Shown: one piece after another, positions 36,879 through 45,178 of the stretch
Layout: every line of letters begins with the position of its first letter
How positions within the stretch are numbered: the first letter of the stretch is position 1
Translations under genes and position numbers: made by a program
Assembly (NCBI RefSeq): GCF_000720325.1
Contig: NZ_JOJM01000050.1
Coordinates: 1-59,121 of the forward strand
Source: Streptomyces sp. NRRL B-1347
GTDB taxonomy: Bacteria > Actinomycetota > Actinomycetes > Streptomycetales > Streptomycetaceae
Length of the DNA stretch: 59,121 nucleotides
Direction: 5' to 3'
The notes under the pieces: generated by a model
Seen by the model: only the letters and a program-made list of their open reading frames with translations
The model's database searches: none
Told to the model about the DNA's origin: nothing

Positions 36879-36920
36879 TCCGACGCCCGTAATCCGACAT
36901 CCGTAGTCCGACACCCCTAG
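36879..36920 (+). repeat. Three 14-bp tandem repeats next to the TetR start
   Basis: TCCGAC-nTCCGTAg-type units at 36879, 36893 and 36907 share TCCGAC at fixed 14-bp spacing and end eleven bases before the TetR ATG, covering the leader. The last unit runs into the GAGGGG ribosome site. Confidence 0.8.
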
Positions 36921-36930
36921 GAGGGGACCC

Positions 36931-37548
36931 ATGCCCGGCACCCCGGCCCCCGGCACCGTCCGTCCCGGCGGACGCACCGCCCGCGTCCGTGAGGCCGTCC
37001 TGCGGGCGGCCGGTGACGCGCTGGCCGCCGACGGGTTCGACGCGCTCGACCTCACCGAGATCGCGGCCCGCGCGGGCGTCGGCAAGACCACGGTCTACCG
37101 CCGCTGGGGCACCCCCGGCGCACTCGCCGCCGACCTGCTGGCCGACATGGCCGAGCAGTCGCTGCGGCGCGCCGACACCGGCAGCCTGGACGACGACCTC
37201 CGGGCGAACGCGCGCCTGGTCGTGAAGACCCTCACCGACTCCCGGCAGGGCCGCCTCTTCAAGGCGCTGATCGCCGCCTCCCTCTGCGACGACCAGGCCG
37301 CGCGGGCCCTGCACCGCTTCTACGAGGTGCGCATCGAGGAGTGGGCGGGCTGTGTCCGCGACGCGATCGCGCGCGGCGAACTCCCCACCGGCACCGACCC
37401 GCACGCCGTCGTCGCCGCCGTCTCGGCACCGCTGTACTACGCCCTCCTCAACAGGGGGCGCACCCTGACCGAAGCGGACGCGGACGCGGCCGCACGCGCG
37501 GCGACCACCGCGGCACGGGCGGGGGCCTGGGCGCCGTCACCGAAGTGA
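36931..37548 (+). CDS. TetR family transcriptional regulator
   Basis: 205 residues, GAGGGG just upstream of the ATG. HTH: LTEIAARAGVGKTTVYRRWGTPGALAAD (about residues 46-73), with the TetR_C-type ligand domain following. Divergent from the MFS/SDR/esterase operon, which it probably represses. Confidence 0.9.
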   Translation: MPGTPAPGTVRPGGRTARVREAVLRAAGDALAADGFDALDLTEIAARAGVGKTTVYRRWGTPGALAADLLADMAEQSLRRADTGSLDDDLRANARLVVKTLTDSRQGRLFKALIAASLCDDQAARALHRFYEVRIEEWAGCVRDAIARGELPTGTDPHAVVAAVSAPLYYALLNRGRTLTEADADAAARAATTAARAGAWAPSPK

Positions 37549-37697
37549 CGGTGCGGGGGTGCTCCACCGCACCGAAGGTGTCCCGCTCTGCGAGGCCGCC
37601 CTTGCGCGGGGACGGCCTGTCGCACGCCGGGCCGAGGCACTCGCGAGGCTGTCGAGCTGCTGCCGTACGTACCGCAGTGAGGTGAAGGGAGGACTTC

Positions 37698-37886
37698 GTG
37701 ACGGGGCCGTTCGTCACGGCGCTGATCGAAGCGGGGCGCGTGGATCTGGCGGAACCGGCGCTCCTGCGGCTCCTGGCCGAGAGCCTCGACTTCGGTGACG
37801 TCGCCCGCGCCTCCTTCTCCGCCATGGTCGAGGGTGAGCGGGACCGGCGGTGCGTGGGTCTCAGCGCGGGCCGTGCTGGAAAATGA
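37698..37886 (+). pseudogene. Short open frame, probable gene remnant
   Basis: 62 codons from GTG 37698 with a good ribosome site (GGGAGG). The first 50 codons have strong G/C third positions (MTGPFVTALIEAGRVDLAEPA...), but the last dozen do not and run antisense into the end of the neighbouring hydrolase gene. This looks like the 5' end of a truncated gene rather than a complete protein; no family is recognised. Confidence 0.4.
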
Positions 37887-39036
37887 CCTCCGGGTTGGCC
37901 TTGCTCGGGCCGTCGAACAGCGGCGTGTGCCGGTGGCGCAGCTGCTCGTCGAAGAACGCCCCCGCGTAGTCACGCGTGATCTCCGCGGCCCGCCTGCCCG
38001 GCAGGCCCTCGGGGTCGTCCTCGCCCAACTGCCCGGCCAGCGGTGCCAGATCGGTGAAGGCGAAGTGGTCCGCGCCGGACAGGGTGAGCCAGCGCTTCCA
38101 GCCTTCGAGCCGCTTCCAGGTCGCGTCCCAGCTGGCGTCCTCGCCGCCGGGGCTGTGGTCGGCCTCGGTGCCCATCATCAGGAAGGGGCGGCCGGACAGG
38201 CCCGACTTGTCGCCGCTGTCGACGAAGGGGCCGTCCATGTTCACCCCGGCCCGTACGCGCGGGTCCTCCGCCATGGTGGCCGCGGCCGCGGCGCCGCCCA
38301 GGGAGTGCCCGCCGGTGCCGACCCTGCTCTTGTCGATCAGGTCCGCGTGCTTCCAGGGCGACTTCCTGCCGACCAGCCGGTCCAGGACGAAGCGGAGGTC
38401 CTTGGCCCGGCCCTTCGCGGCGGGCCCGAACGTGGTGGGGCCGACCTTCCCGCACGCCGTGCACGGCAGGATGCCCCGGCCCGGGAACGCGACGCCCGCG
38501 GCCTCGTAGGCGTGGTCGACCACCGCGACGACGTAGCCGCGGCTCGTCAGGTCCTCGGCCAGGCCGGTGAGGGTCGCCCCCGGCGTCCGGAACCCCGGCG
38601 AGAGGACGACCAGCGGGAACTTCCCGTGCCTGGCCTTCGCGCCCTCATACGTGTGGGTGCGGGTGGAGCCGAGCACCTCGGCGGGGAGCTCCAGCTTCAT
38701 CTCCTTCAGGAAGGCCCGGGCGCCCTCGGTGCTCATGTACGGGGCCGGTGCGCGGGACGCCTTCCGCGCCGGGTGGTACGCCGGGTAGTACATCGACACC
38801 ATCAGCTCCCGGGCGCCCGCCTTCGGCACCCAGGGGTCACGGCGGTCCATGTCGACGAGGTGCAGCGAGTCCCGGCCCACCGCGTGCGCACCGGTGGGTG
38901 CGGGGAGCGCGAGCCTCTCCGGCTCCCGGGACGCGGCGGCCGCCTCCCCGGAACCGCAGGCGGTCAGCGTGACCGCGCCCCCGGCGACCGCTCCGGCCAG
39001 CAGGACCGCAACGGCTCCACGACGACGTGAGGACAT
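37861..39036 (-). CDS. Lipoprotein alpha/beta hydrolase, PAF-acetylhydrolase-like
   Basis: 391 residues from ATG 39036 (MSSRRRGAVAV). The lipobox is LTAC, so it is anchored outside the membrane. Core motifs: VVLSPGFRTPGA, nucleophile GTGGHSLGGAA, Asp in GVNMDGPF, His in SGADHFAF, matching the platelet-activating-factor acetylhydrolase type II / PET-hydrolase-related fold. Likely an extracellular esterase. The two Cys in LPCTACG may form a disulphide. Confidence 0.82.
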   Translation of the reverse strand: MSSRRRGAVAVLLAGAVAGGAVTLTACGSGEAAAASREPERLALPAPTGAHAVGRDSLHLVDMDRRDPWVPKAGARELMVSMYYPAYHPARKASRAPAPYMSTEGARAFLKEMKLELPAEVLGSTRTHTYEGAKARHGKFPLVVLSPGFRTPGATLTGLAEDLTSRGYVVAVVDHAYEAAGVAFPGRGILPCTACGKVGPTTFGPAAKGRAKDLRFVLDRLVGRKSPWKHADLIDKSRVGTGGHSLGGAAAAATMAEDPRVRAGVNMDGPFVDSGDKSGLSGRPFLMMGTEADHSPGGEDASWDATWKRLEGWKRWLTLSGADHFAFTDLAPLAGQLGEDDPEGLPGRRAAEITRDYAGAFFDEQLRHRHTPLFDGPSKANPEVIFQHGPR

Positions 39037-39221
39037 GTCCACGACCTTTCTCTCGGTGACCGCGTCCGGCGACTCCGGCCTCGGTGAAACCACCGTAGAA
39101 AGGCCGAAACCGAAAGGAATCACGCCGGAGAGCCAACCCGGTTCGTAGCCCTGGAGAGCCAGGCCGTGGCCCGGCGAAAACCAGGTGCGCGAGGCCCGCT
39201 CGGCGGTGTGTGATCAAGGGC

Positions 39222-40088
39222 ATGGCAATCGTGATGGGCAAACCGGAAGTCGACGGCCTCGGCGAAGCCGTGGGTGCGCTGCGGGAGTGGCAGCACGAGG
39301 GGGTGCCGGCGCAGCTGCACCCGGGGGACATCGGCTGGTTCTGGCGGTCAGGCGCGCAGGCGACGGCCGCGGCGGTCCGGACGTGGAGCCGGGACGGCCG
39401 CGTCCTCGCCGTCGGGCTCCTCGACGGCCCCGGGCTGCTCCGCCTGACCACCGCGCCCGACGCCCGCAGGGACGAGGAACTGGCGCGGCAGCTGGTCGAG
39501 GACGTGACCGCGCCGGAGCGCGGCGTGCTGCCCGCAGGGAAGGCCAACATCGAAGCGCCGATGGACGCGCTCTTCCACGACCTGCTGGGCGAGCACGGCT
39601 GGGGCACCGACGAGCCGTGGACGCCACTGCGCCGCGACCTCACGCAGCCGGTCGAGGAACCGGCCGTGCGGATCGAGGAGATCGGCCCTGAGCGGGCGCA
39701 CGTGTACGCCGCCGTCCTGCGGGCGGCGTTCGAAGGGTCGACGTTCGCGGCCGAGCGCTGGCACGCGATGGCGGCCGGATCGCCGTACGCCGCCGCCCGC
39801 TGCCTGGTCGCGTACGACGACCGGGGCAGTGCGGTGGCGACGGTGACGGTGTGGTCGGCGGGACCGGGCAGGCCCGGGATCCTTGAGCCGATGGGCGTGC
39901 ACCGGGACCACCGCGGCCACGGCCACGGCAAGGCGATCACCGTGGCCGCGGCGGCCGCGCTCCGGCGGCTCGGCTCGTCGAGCGCGCTCGTCCTCACCCC
40001 GAGCTCCAACGTCGGAGCCGTCGCCACCTATACGTCGGGCGGATTCCGGCCGCTGCCCGAGGTCCGGGACCGCTACCGGGACGCCTAG
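39222..40088 (+). CDS. GNAT acetyltransferase, two-domain
   Basis: 288 residues from ATG 39222; GTG 39210 and ATG 39234 are alternatives, none with a clear ribosome site. The N-terminal half is a degenerate GNAT-like domain and the C-terminal half carries the acetyl-CoA loop MGVHRDHRGHGHGKAI, then ALVLTPSSNVGAVATYTSGGF. Tandem GNAT proteins of this kind include aminoglycoside-type acetyltransferases and Eis-like enzymes; the substrate is unknown. Confidence 0.82.
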   Translation: MAIVMGKPEVDGLGEAVGALREWQHEGVPAQLHPGDIGWFWRSGAQATAAAVRTWSRDGRVLAVGLLDGPGLLRLTTAPDARRDEELARQLVEDVTAPERGVLPAGKANIEAPMDALFHDLLGEHGWGTDEPWTPLRRDLTQPVEEPAVRIEEIGPERAHVYAAVLRAAFEGSTFAAERWHAMAAGSPYAAARCLVAYDDRGSAVATVTVWSAGPGRPGILEPMGVHRDHRGHGHGKAITVAAAAALRRLGSSSALVLTPSSNVGAVATYTSGGFRPLPEVRDRYRDA

Positions 40089-40138
40089 GGCGCGGCTCCC
40101 ACGGACCCTTGGCCGGAGCGGGCCCGGACCCTTGAGGC

Positions 40139-40339
40139 CTAGAGGAAGTACAGCGTGGCCAACACCACGGCCAGCACGCCCGCCAGGACCGCGATCAGCG
40201 CCGACGACGTCAGGACGTAGGCCCCGCCCACGCCCATCGCCGTCCCGTTGACGAGCTTGACGACCTCGGCGGGGGAGGGGCGGTGGAACCGCCGCTCCCC
40301 CGTGTCGTCCTCACGCCGTGTACCGATCTTCCGCTTCAT
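40139..40339 (-). CDS. Small membrane protein
   Basis: 66 residues from ATG 40339. A charged N-terminus (MKRKIGTRREDDTGERRFHR) and two short hydrophobic stretches, VVKLVNGTAMGVGGAYVLTSS and ALIAVLAGVLAVVLATLYFL. No family recognised. Divergent from an ECF sigma gene, so it could be a membrane partner, but nothing proves it. The AAGGAGG ribosome site lies partly inside a hairpin (40353-40372). Confidence 0.6.
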   Translation of the reverse strand: MKRKIGTRREDDTGERRFHRPSPAEVVKLVNGTAMGVGGAYVLTSSALIAVLAGVLAVVLATLYFL

Positions 40340-40352
40340 GAGTGCTCTGCCT

Positions 40353-40372
40353 CCTTCGTGCTCGTACGAAGG
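40353..40372 (-). promoter_or_regulatory. Hairpin overlapping a ribosome site
   Basis: CCTTCGT (40353-40359) and ACGAAGG (40366-40372) are perfect arms with a 6-nt loop; on the transcribed strand the arm next to the gene contains the AAGG of the AAGGAGG ribosome site of the small membrane gene at 40339. Confidence 0.45.
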
Positions 40373-40491
40373 GGGCGTTTTCGAGCCGTCGGCGTGCAAC
40401 TCCCGCCCCGGCGGGGAAAAGTGCCGCCGCCCTTGCACGCGAACGGCCTCCGGAGGGACCTATAGGGAGACCGACCCAAGGAGGTGGCTGC

Positions 40492-41004
40492 GTGAGCCCT
40501 CTAGGTGTCCACGGGGCCGTCACACCGGAGTTCTCCGAGTTCTTCAGAGCGGAATACCCCCGCCTCGTCCGTGGCCTCGCCGCGGCCGGGGCCACAGTGG
40601 AGGAGGCCAAGGACGTCGCGCAGGAAGCCATGCTCGAACTCGCGGGCATCTGGCCGAACTGCCGCCGCCCCTACGGCTGGGTCCGCAAGGTGGCCTGGCA
40701 CAAGTACCTGAAGATCGCCGAACGCGACCGGAAACGGACCAACGGCGAGTGGCAGGCCTGCCTGCACCCCCAGGTCGTACAGGACTGCGACGACCCGGAC
40801 GAGAAGGCCTGGGTGCGGCAGCGGCTCCTCGAACTGCCGCCGCGGCAGCGGGCCGTGATGGCCCTGTACGTGGACGGGTACTCCACGGACGAGATCGCCG
40901 AGCTGCTCAAGACGGAAGTGAGCACGGTGCGCAGCAACTTGCGGCACGCCCGCATCGCGCTGCGGCACAGCCTGGAGGGCGATCAGCCGGAAGCCGGACC
41001 GTGA
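40492..41004 (+). CDS. ECF-type RNA polymerase sigma factor
   Basis: 170 residues from GTG 40492 (AAGGAGG eight bases upstream). Region 2: FFRAEYPRLVRGLAAAGATVEEAKDVAQEAMLEL; region 4: LPPRQRAVMALYVDGYSTDEIAELLKTEVSTVRSNLRHARIALR. Length and layout suit ECF sigma factors of the sigma-E type. No anti-sigma gene follows; the downstream gene is a soluble unknown and the small membrane protein upstream is divergent, so its control is unclear. Direct repeats begin immediately after its stop. Confidence 0.88.
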   Translation: MSPLGVHGAVTPEFSEFFRAEYPRLVRGLAAAGATVEEAKDVAQEAMLELAGIWPNCRRPYGWVRKVAWHKYLKIAERDRKRTNGEWQACLHPQVVQDCDDPDEKAWVRQRLLELPPRQRAVMALYVDGYSTDEIAELLKTEVSTVRSNLRHARIALRHSLEGDQPEAGP

Positions 41005-41009
41005 CCGCC

Positions 41010-41103
41010 GTGCCCACGAGGAACGACGTGTCCACGAGGAACGAGCGTGTCCACGAGGGACCAGTGTGTCCGCGAGGGACCAGTGTGCCCGCGAGGGACG
41101 AGA
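41010..41103 (+). repeat. Five 18-19 bp tandem repeats
   Basis: Units start at 41010, 41028, 41047, 41066 and 41085, each GTGYCC-(A/G)CGAGGRAC(C/G)A-like, in the gap between the sigma gene and the next start. They end about ten bases before the AAGGAGAAGG ribosome site. Possibly binding sites read in tandem, or a slippage-generated minisatellite. Confidence 0.85.
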
Positions 41104-41117
41104 AGGAGAAGGCTCAC

Positions 41118-41849
41118 ATGACCATGGGGGACAGCCGGAATCCCACGTCGATCCGGGTCAGCCCGCCGCCCAGGACGGGCGCCGAACTGAAGGTGCATCC
41201 GGCGTTCGAGCGGTATCTCCGGGCGGTCCGGTCCGAGGTCGACACGGACCTCACGGCGGACGAAGTGGAGGCCAGACTGCGGACGGTGCTCGACGCGCAC
41301 GCGCGGGGCCGCGGCGGCGCGGGGGAGTTGGAGGCCTACACGTCCGACTTCGGCACCCGCGCCGACTGGGTGGTCTACGGCCTGCAAGTCGTCCAGCTGT
41401 GGCTGACGGCGATCGCGACGACGGGGTACACGGAGGCGGGTCCGCGCCGTGACGAGGTCGACGACCTCGTCGTGGAGACGGTGGCGCGGGCGGTCAACAC
41501 CTTCCGCGACCAGCTGGAGCGGCCGGAGAGCGCGCCCCGGCCCAGCGCCGCGGGGGCGGAGGCGAGGGCCGCGTTCCTCACCGAGTGCGTACGCCATCTG
41601 CCCTACGCCTACCGGGCGAGCCGGCTCGTCGACATCGGGGCGCCGGACGACGCCTTCCAGGAGGCGGGCGAGCCGCGCCTCGTCGAGCGGGTGGGGGCGT
41701 CCGCGACCGCCGAGGACGGAGCGCGACTGCGCCGTGTCGGAGGCGTCGAGGAGTACGACCTGGACGAGGTGGTCGAGCTGACCCGGCGCGCGGTCCGCAC
41801 CGCGGTCCAGCGCTACCCCGACATCGTCGGTCCCGGCTTCCCGCCGTGA
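41118..41849 (+). CDS. Hypothetical protein downstream of the ECF sigma gene
   Basis: 243 residues from ATG 41118 (GAAGGAGAAGG upstream). No signal peptide, no membrane helix, no recognised family. A central stretch TDFGTRADWVVYGLQVVQLWLTAIATTGY suggests a helical core, and acidic clusters dominate the rest. Transcribed with the ECF sigma gene, so it may act on or with it, but no anti-sigma motif is visible. Confidence 0.6.
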   Translation: MTMGDSRNPTSIRVSPPPRTGAELKVHPAFERYLRAVRSEVDTDLTADEVEARLRTVLDAHARGRGGAGELEAYTSDFGTRADWVVYGLQVVQLWLTAIATTGYTEAGPRRDEVDDLVVETVARAVNTFRDQLERPESAPRPSAAGAEARAAFLTECVRHLPYAYRASRLVDIGAPDDAFQEAGEPRLVERVGASATAEDGARLRRVGGVEEYDLDEVVELTRRAVRTAVQRYPDIVGPGFPP

Positions 41850-41889
41850 TCCGACCGCACACGGAGAGACCACCCGGGGGGACCGGAAC

Positions 41890-42942
41890 ATGGACGGATA
41901 CGACGCGAAGGTGCGGCGCGTCCTTCGGCGGTCGTACGAACTCGACCACGGACACTACGCGATAGGGATAGAGGTACTCCCCTACAAACTCGCCGGTGTC
42001 ATCGTGACCAGCGAGGGCATGGTGACCGCCCGGTCCCGGACGGACCTGTCCGACATGGAGCCCGAGGCGGTCGTCCAGCGCGCGGCGGCCCTGATCCGCT
42101 CCCTCGCCGACAGCAAGCTGGGGCGCTCCTTCCCCAGGAACCGGGTGTGCGTGGGCGTCCAGGTCGGCGGGCCCGTGGACGCGGACACGGGCCTGGTGCG
42201 CCACCTGGTCAACGGGCCCGACGACCACGGGAAGGAGAAGCCGCCGCCCTACGAGTGGGTGGAGTTCCCGCTCGGCCCCAGACTCAGGGCCGCCACCGGC
42301 TGGGACACCGTCGTCGAGAACGACGCGCACGCCTTCGCCGCGTACGAACAGACGCTGGGGGCGGGACGCCACGCGGACACCTTCGGCGTCGTGCTCGTCC
42401 GCGACGGCGTGGGCGCCGGCATGGTGGTGCGGCGCCAACGCCTCAGCGTACCCATGGAGTTCGGGCATCTGCGGGTGTGGCCGCAAGGGCGCGTCTGCGA
42501 CTGCGGCATGCGCGGCTGCATCGAGAGCCAGGTGGGCAACCGGGCGCTGACCGGGGCGATCAAGGACATCACCGGACGCGAACTGGACGGCCTGGAAGCG
42601 GCGGTGGACCTCGCCGACGGCGACGACCCCCACGCCCTGGCCGCGGTCGCCGCCTTCCGCAAGGCGGGCACCTCGGTCGCCCGTGGACTCGCCCATCTGC
42701 TGACCCTGTTCGGGCCGAGCCACATCGTCCTGTACGCCGCCGACAGCCTGCTCATCAGCGGCCGCGGGCACCGCGCGGCCAACGCGTTCCTGAGCGCGGT
42801 CGGCACGTACCGCTCGTACGCCTTCCACGACAACCGCGACTGCCACCTCGTCACGAAGCCGCTCGTCGCCGACCGGGGCGCGCACGGCGCGGCCCTCATC
42901 GCGCTCCAGCACTGCTTCGGAGTGCGGCTCCCACCCCACTGA
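41890..42942 (+). CDS. ROK-family protein with altered ATP loop
   Basis: 350 residues. The zinc site is CDCGMRGCIES and the catalytic Asp is in VVENDAHAFAAYE, both as in ROK kinases. However, the N-terminal phosphate loop DxGGTK, present in the next gene, is replaced by AIGIEVLPYKLAG, so ATP binding may be lost: possibly a sensor or regulatory ROK, though without an N-terminal winged helix. Separated by a 74-base repeat-filled gap from a second ROK gene. Confidence 0.78.
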   Translation: MDGYDAKVRRVLRRSYELDHGHYAIGIEVLPYKLAGVIVTSEGMVTARSRTDLSDMEPEAVVQRAAALIRSLADSKLGRSFPRNRVCVGVQVGGPVDADTGLVRHLVNGPDDHGKEKPPPYEWVEFPLGPRLRAATGWDTVVENDAHAFAAYEQTLGAGRHADTFGVVLVRDGVGAGMVVRRQRLSVPMEFGHLRVWPQGRVCDCGMRGCIESQVGNRALTGAIKDITGRELDGLEAAVDLADGDDPHALAAVAAFRKAGTSVARGLAHLLTLFGPSHIVLYAADSLLISGRGHRAANAFLSAVGTYRSYAFHDNRDCHLVTKPLVADRGAHGAALIALQHCFGVRLPPH

Positions 42943-42998
42943 CCGTCGCTCTCGCTCCACTGACCGTCGATCTCACTCCACTGAGCGCCGCTCCCATC
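42936..42998 (+). repeat. Three 21-bp tandem repeats spanning a stop codon
   Basis: CCACTGACCGTCGCTCTCGCT-type units at 42936, 42957 and 42978. The TGA of the first ROK gene lies inside the first unit, so the repeat probably expanded from coding DNA. It fills the gap to the second ROK gene, ending just before its AGGAGA ribosome site. Confidence 0.85.
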
Positions 42999-43016
42999 CC
43001 ACCAGGAGAAGACCGC

Positions 43017-44036
43017 ATGGATCCCTTTCCCTCCCTCCCTTCCCTCGGCCCTTCCGCCCCCCGCTTCCTCGGGCTCGACGTCGGCGGTACGAAGATCGCC
43101 GCCGGAGTCGTCGACGCGGACGGGCACATCGTCGAACAGATGCCCTCGGTGCCGTGTCCCGCGGCCGATCAGGAAGCGATGCTGAAGGCGGCCGTCCTCC
43201 TGATCCAGGCGTTGCGGTCCCGTCACCCCGATGTCGCGGGCGTCGGGGTGGGGGTGGCCGGGCTCGTCGACTGGCCCGAAGGACGCATCCGCACGGCCCC
43301 CAACAGCGCCTTCCGCGACGCTCCGCTGCGTCGGCTGCTGCGGGACGCCACCGGCCTGCCCACCGTGGTCGACAACGACGCGAACACCGCGTGCTGGGCC
43401 GAGTACCGCCTCGGGCACAGCGCCTCGTACATGGCCTTCGTCACCGTCGGCACCGGTGTGGGCGGCGGCCTCGTCCTCGACGACCGGCTCTTCCGGGGCA
43501 GCAGCGGCGTCGGCACGGAGATCGGGCACATGATCGTCGACCCGCACGGGACGGAGCGCTGCGGCTGCGGCACCGTCGGCTGTCTGGAACCCCTGGCCTC
43601 CGGCCCGGCGCTGGCGCGCTACGCCGCGCTGGCTGAGGCGGGGCGGCCGACGGGCGGACCGGGCGCCCGCACCGCGGGCCGCCGCCGGGTCACGGGCGAG
43701 GACGTCACCGCCGCAGCCCAGGCCGGGGACCCCGCCGCGCGGGCGCAGCTGGCCCGCGTCGGCCACTGGCTCGGCATCGGCATCGCGACCCTCGTGAACC
43801 TCTTCGACGTCGAGCTGATCGTCCTCGGCGGCGGCGTGGCCGGTGCCGGCGAACCCCTGCTCACCCCGGTGCGGGAGAGCTTCGAGGAGTACGTCACCGC
43901 GCGCGCCCACCGCACCCTGCCGGACCTCAGGCTGACCCGCTGCGGCCCGGAGGCGGGGTGGGTCGGCGCCGCGCTCCTCGCCCGCGACGGCTTCTCCGCC
44001 CAGCCGCGGGAGGTGGTGCGCACATCGGTCACCTGA
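43017..44036 (+). CDS. ROK-family sugar kinase
   Basis: 339 residues from ATG 43017. Complete ROK kinase motifs: DVGGTKIAAGV, VVDNDANTACWAEY, GTGVGGGLV, GTEIGHMIVDP and the zinc site CGCGTVGCLEPL. Glucokinase-like by layout. Next to the ROK paralogue and convergent on dhaKLM, so this stretch handles sugar and triose phosphorylation. Confidence 0.88.
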   Translation: MDPFPSLPSLGPSAPRFLGLDVGGTKIAAGVVDADGHIVEQMPSVPCPAADQEAMLKAAVLLIQALRSRHPDVAGVGVGVAGLVDWPEGRIRTAPNSAFRDAPLRRLLRDATGLPTVVDNDANTACWAEYRLGHSASYMAFVTVGTGVGGGLVLDDRLFRGSSGVGTEIGHMIVDPHGTERCGCGTVGCLEPLASGPALARYAALAEAGRPTGGPGARTAGRRRVTGEDVTAAAQAGDPAARAQLARVGHWLGIGIATLVNLFDVELIVLGGGVAGAGEPLLTPVRESFEEYVTARAHRTLPDLRLTRCGPEAGWVGAALLARDGFSAQPREVVRTSVT

Positions 44037-44048
44037 GCCCGCCGCACC

Positions 44049-44459
44049 TCACACCTTCCGGTAGGAGTACGCCTCCTGGGCCGCCGCCACCACGGCGGTG
44101 AGGTCCGCGCCCGCCGCCGCCGTGACGACCGCCGCTACCGCGCCCTCGACGAAGGGAGCGTCCACCAGGCGGGTCCCGGCGGGGAGTTCGTCGCCCTCTG
44201 CGATAAGGGCCTTCACGGTGAGCACGGCACTGCCCAGGTCGGTGAGGATCGCCACGCCCGCCCCCTGGTCGACCCGGTGGGCGGCGGCCGCGACGAGCTC
44301 GGAGCTGGTGCCGAGGCCGCCGTCCGCGGTGCCGCCCGCCGGGGCGACGGGGGCCGTGCCGCCGCCCGCGAGGCCCCGGGCGAGGGCCGCGACGGACTCC
44401 GCGACGGTGGCGCTGTGCGAGACGAGCACGATGCCGACGTGCTGGCTGCCGTCACTCAC
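44049..44459 (-). CDS. dhaM: Dihydroxyacetone kinase phosphotransferase subunit DhaM
   Basis: 136 residues from GTG 44459, overlapping the dhaL stop by eight bases. VGIVLVSHSATVAES carries the phosphorylated His of the mannose-type EIIA domain. Only this domain is present; the HPr- and EI-like domains of longer DhaM proteins are absent, so phosphate must come from the general PTS proteins. Third gene of dhaKLM. Confidence 0.85.
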   Translation of the reverse strand: MSDGSQHVGIVLVSHSATVAESVAALARGLAGGGTAPVAPAGGTADGGLGTSSELVAAAAHRVDQGAGVAILTDLGSAVLTVKALIAEGDELPAGTRLVDAPFVEGAVAAVVTAAAGADLTAVVAAAQEAYSYRKV

Positions 44460-45108
44460 CGGAGGCCGCCCCGGACGCCTCACCGGACGCGTCATCGAGC
44501 GCCTCCCCGGCGGCTTCCGCGGTGTCGGCGAGGGCCTCGAACAGCAGGGCCGACGAGGTCGCCCCCGGGTCCTGGTGGCCGATGCTCCGCTCGCCCAGGT
44601 AGCTCGCCCTGCCCTTGCGGGCCTGGAGCGGGACCGTCGCCAGGGCTCCCTGGTGGGCCGCCTCCCGGGCCGCCGCGAACGACGTGGGCAGCGCGTCGGC
44701 GCCCGGCACCAGCGCGTCCAGCATCGTCTTGTCGCCGGGCGCGGCGCCGCCGAGCGCGGCCACCGCGTCCACCCCCGCGCGCAGCGCGTCGGCGAACTCC
44801 GCCTCGCTGACCTGCGGCGCCTGGCCGAGCGCCTTGCCCGTGCCGCGCAGGAGCGTGCCGTACAGGGGGCCGGACGCGCCGCCCACCGTGGAGATCAGCT
44901 GCCGTCCGGCGAGCGTCAGGACGGCGCCCGGGGTGTCGGGGGCCTCCTTCTCCAGCAGGGCGACGACGGCGGTGAAGCCGCGTCGCAGATTGCTGCCGTG
45001 GTCGGCGTCGCCGATCGGCGAGTCCAACTCGGTGAGCCGGTCCGCCTCGCGGTCCACGGCGGCCGCGGCCGCGGCCAGCCAGCGGCAGAAGAAGTCGGCG
45101 TCGAGCAC
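44452..45108 (-). CDS. dhaL: Dihydroxyacetone kinase ADP-binding subunit DhaL
   Basis: 218 residues from GTG 45108 (AAGGAG six bases upstream). The ADP/Mg site is DSPIGDADHGSN, with GGASGPLYGTLL and PGDKTMLDAL as further DhaL motifs. It transfers phosphate from DhaM to dihydroxyacetone bound by DhaK. Middle gene of the operon. Confidence 0.9.
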   Translation of the reverse strand: MLDADFFCRWLAAAAAAVDREADRLTELDSPIGDADHGSNLRRGFTAVVALLEKEAPDTPGAVLTLAGRQLISTVGGASGPLYGTLLRGTGKALGQAPQVSEAEFADALRAGVDAVAALGGAAPGDKTMLDALVPGADALPTSFAAAREAAHQGALATVPLQARKGRASYLGERSIGHQDPGATSSALLFEALADTAEAAGEALDDASGEASGAASGE

Positions 45109-45178
45109 GGGGTCTCCTTGCGTCGGGGGTGCCTGAAGGGCTCTCGTGAGGGCGCGGACCACTGCGGGCGCGGGGGAG

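Larger units (their letters stand above)
36570..36930. other. Intergenic region between MFS and TetR genes
   Basis: 361 bases without a gene. It holds the divergent promoters (36640-36760 is the AT-richer part, with GTTAGC, GATACGATGG and short dyads such as GGTG-TGCG-CACC) and two families of 14-bp tandem repeats at 36808-36849 and 36879-36920 upstream of the TetR start. Confidence 0.7.

Noticed and set aside
41028..41058. TGTCCACGA units read as DnaA boxes
   Set aside because: Two mismatches to the box in each copy, and the pattern belongs to the tandem repeat itself.
41010..41103. CRISPR-like array
   Set aside because: The repeats are contiguous with no unique spacers and no cas genes; it is a tandem minisatellite.
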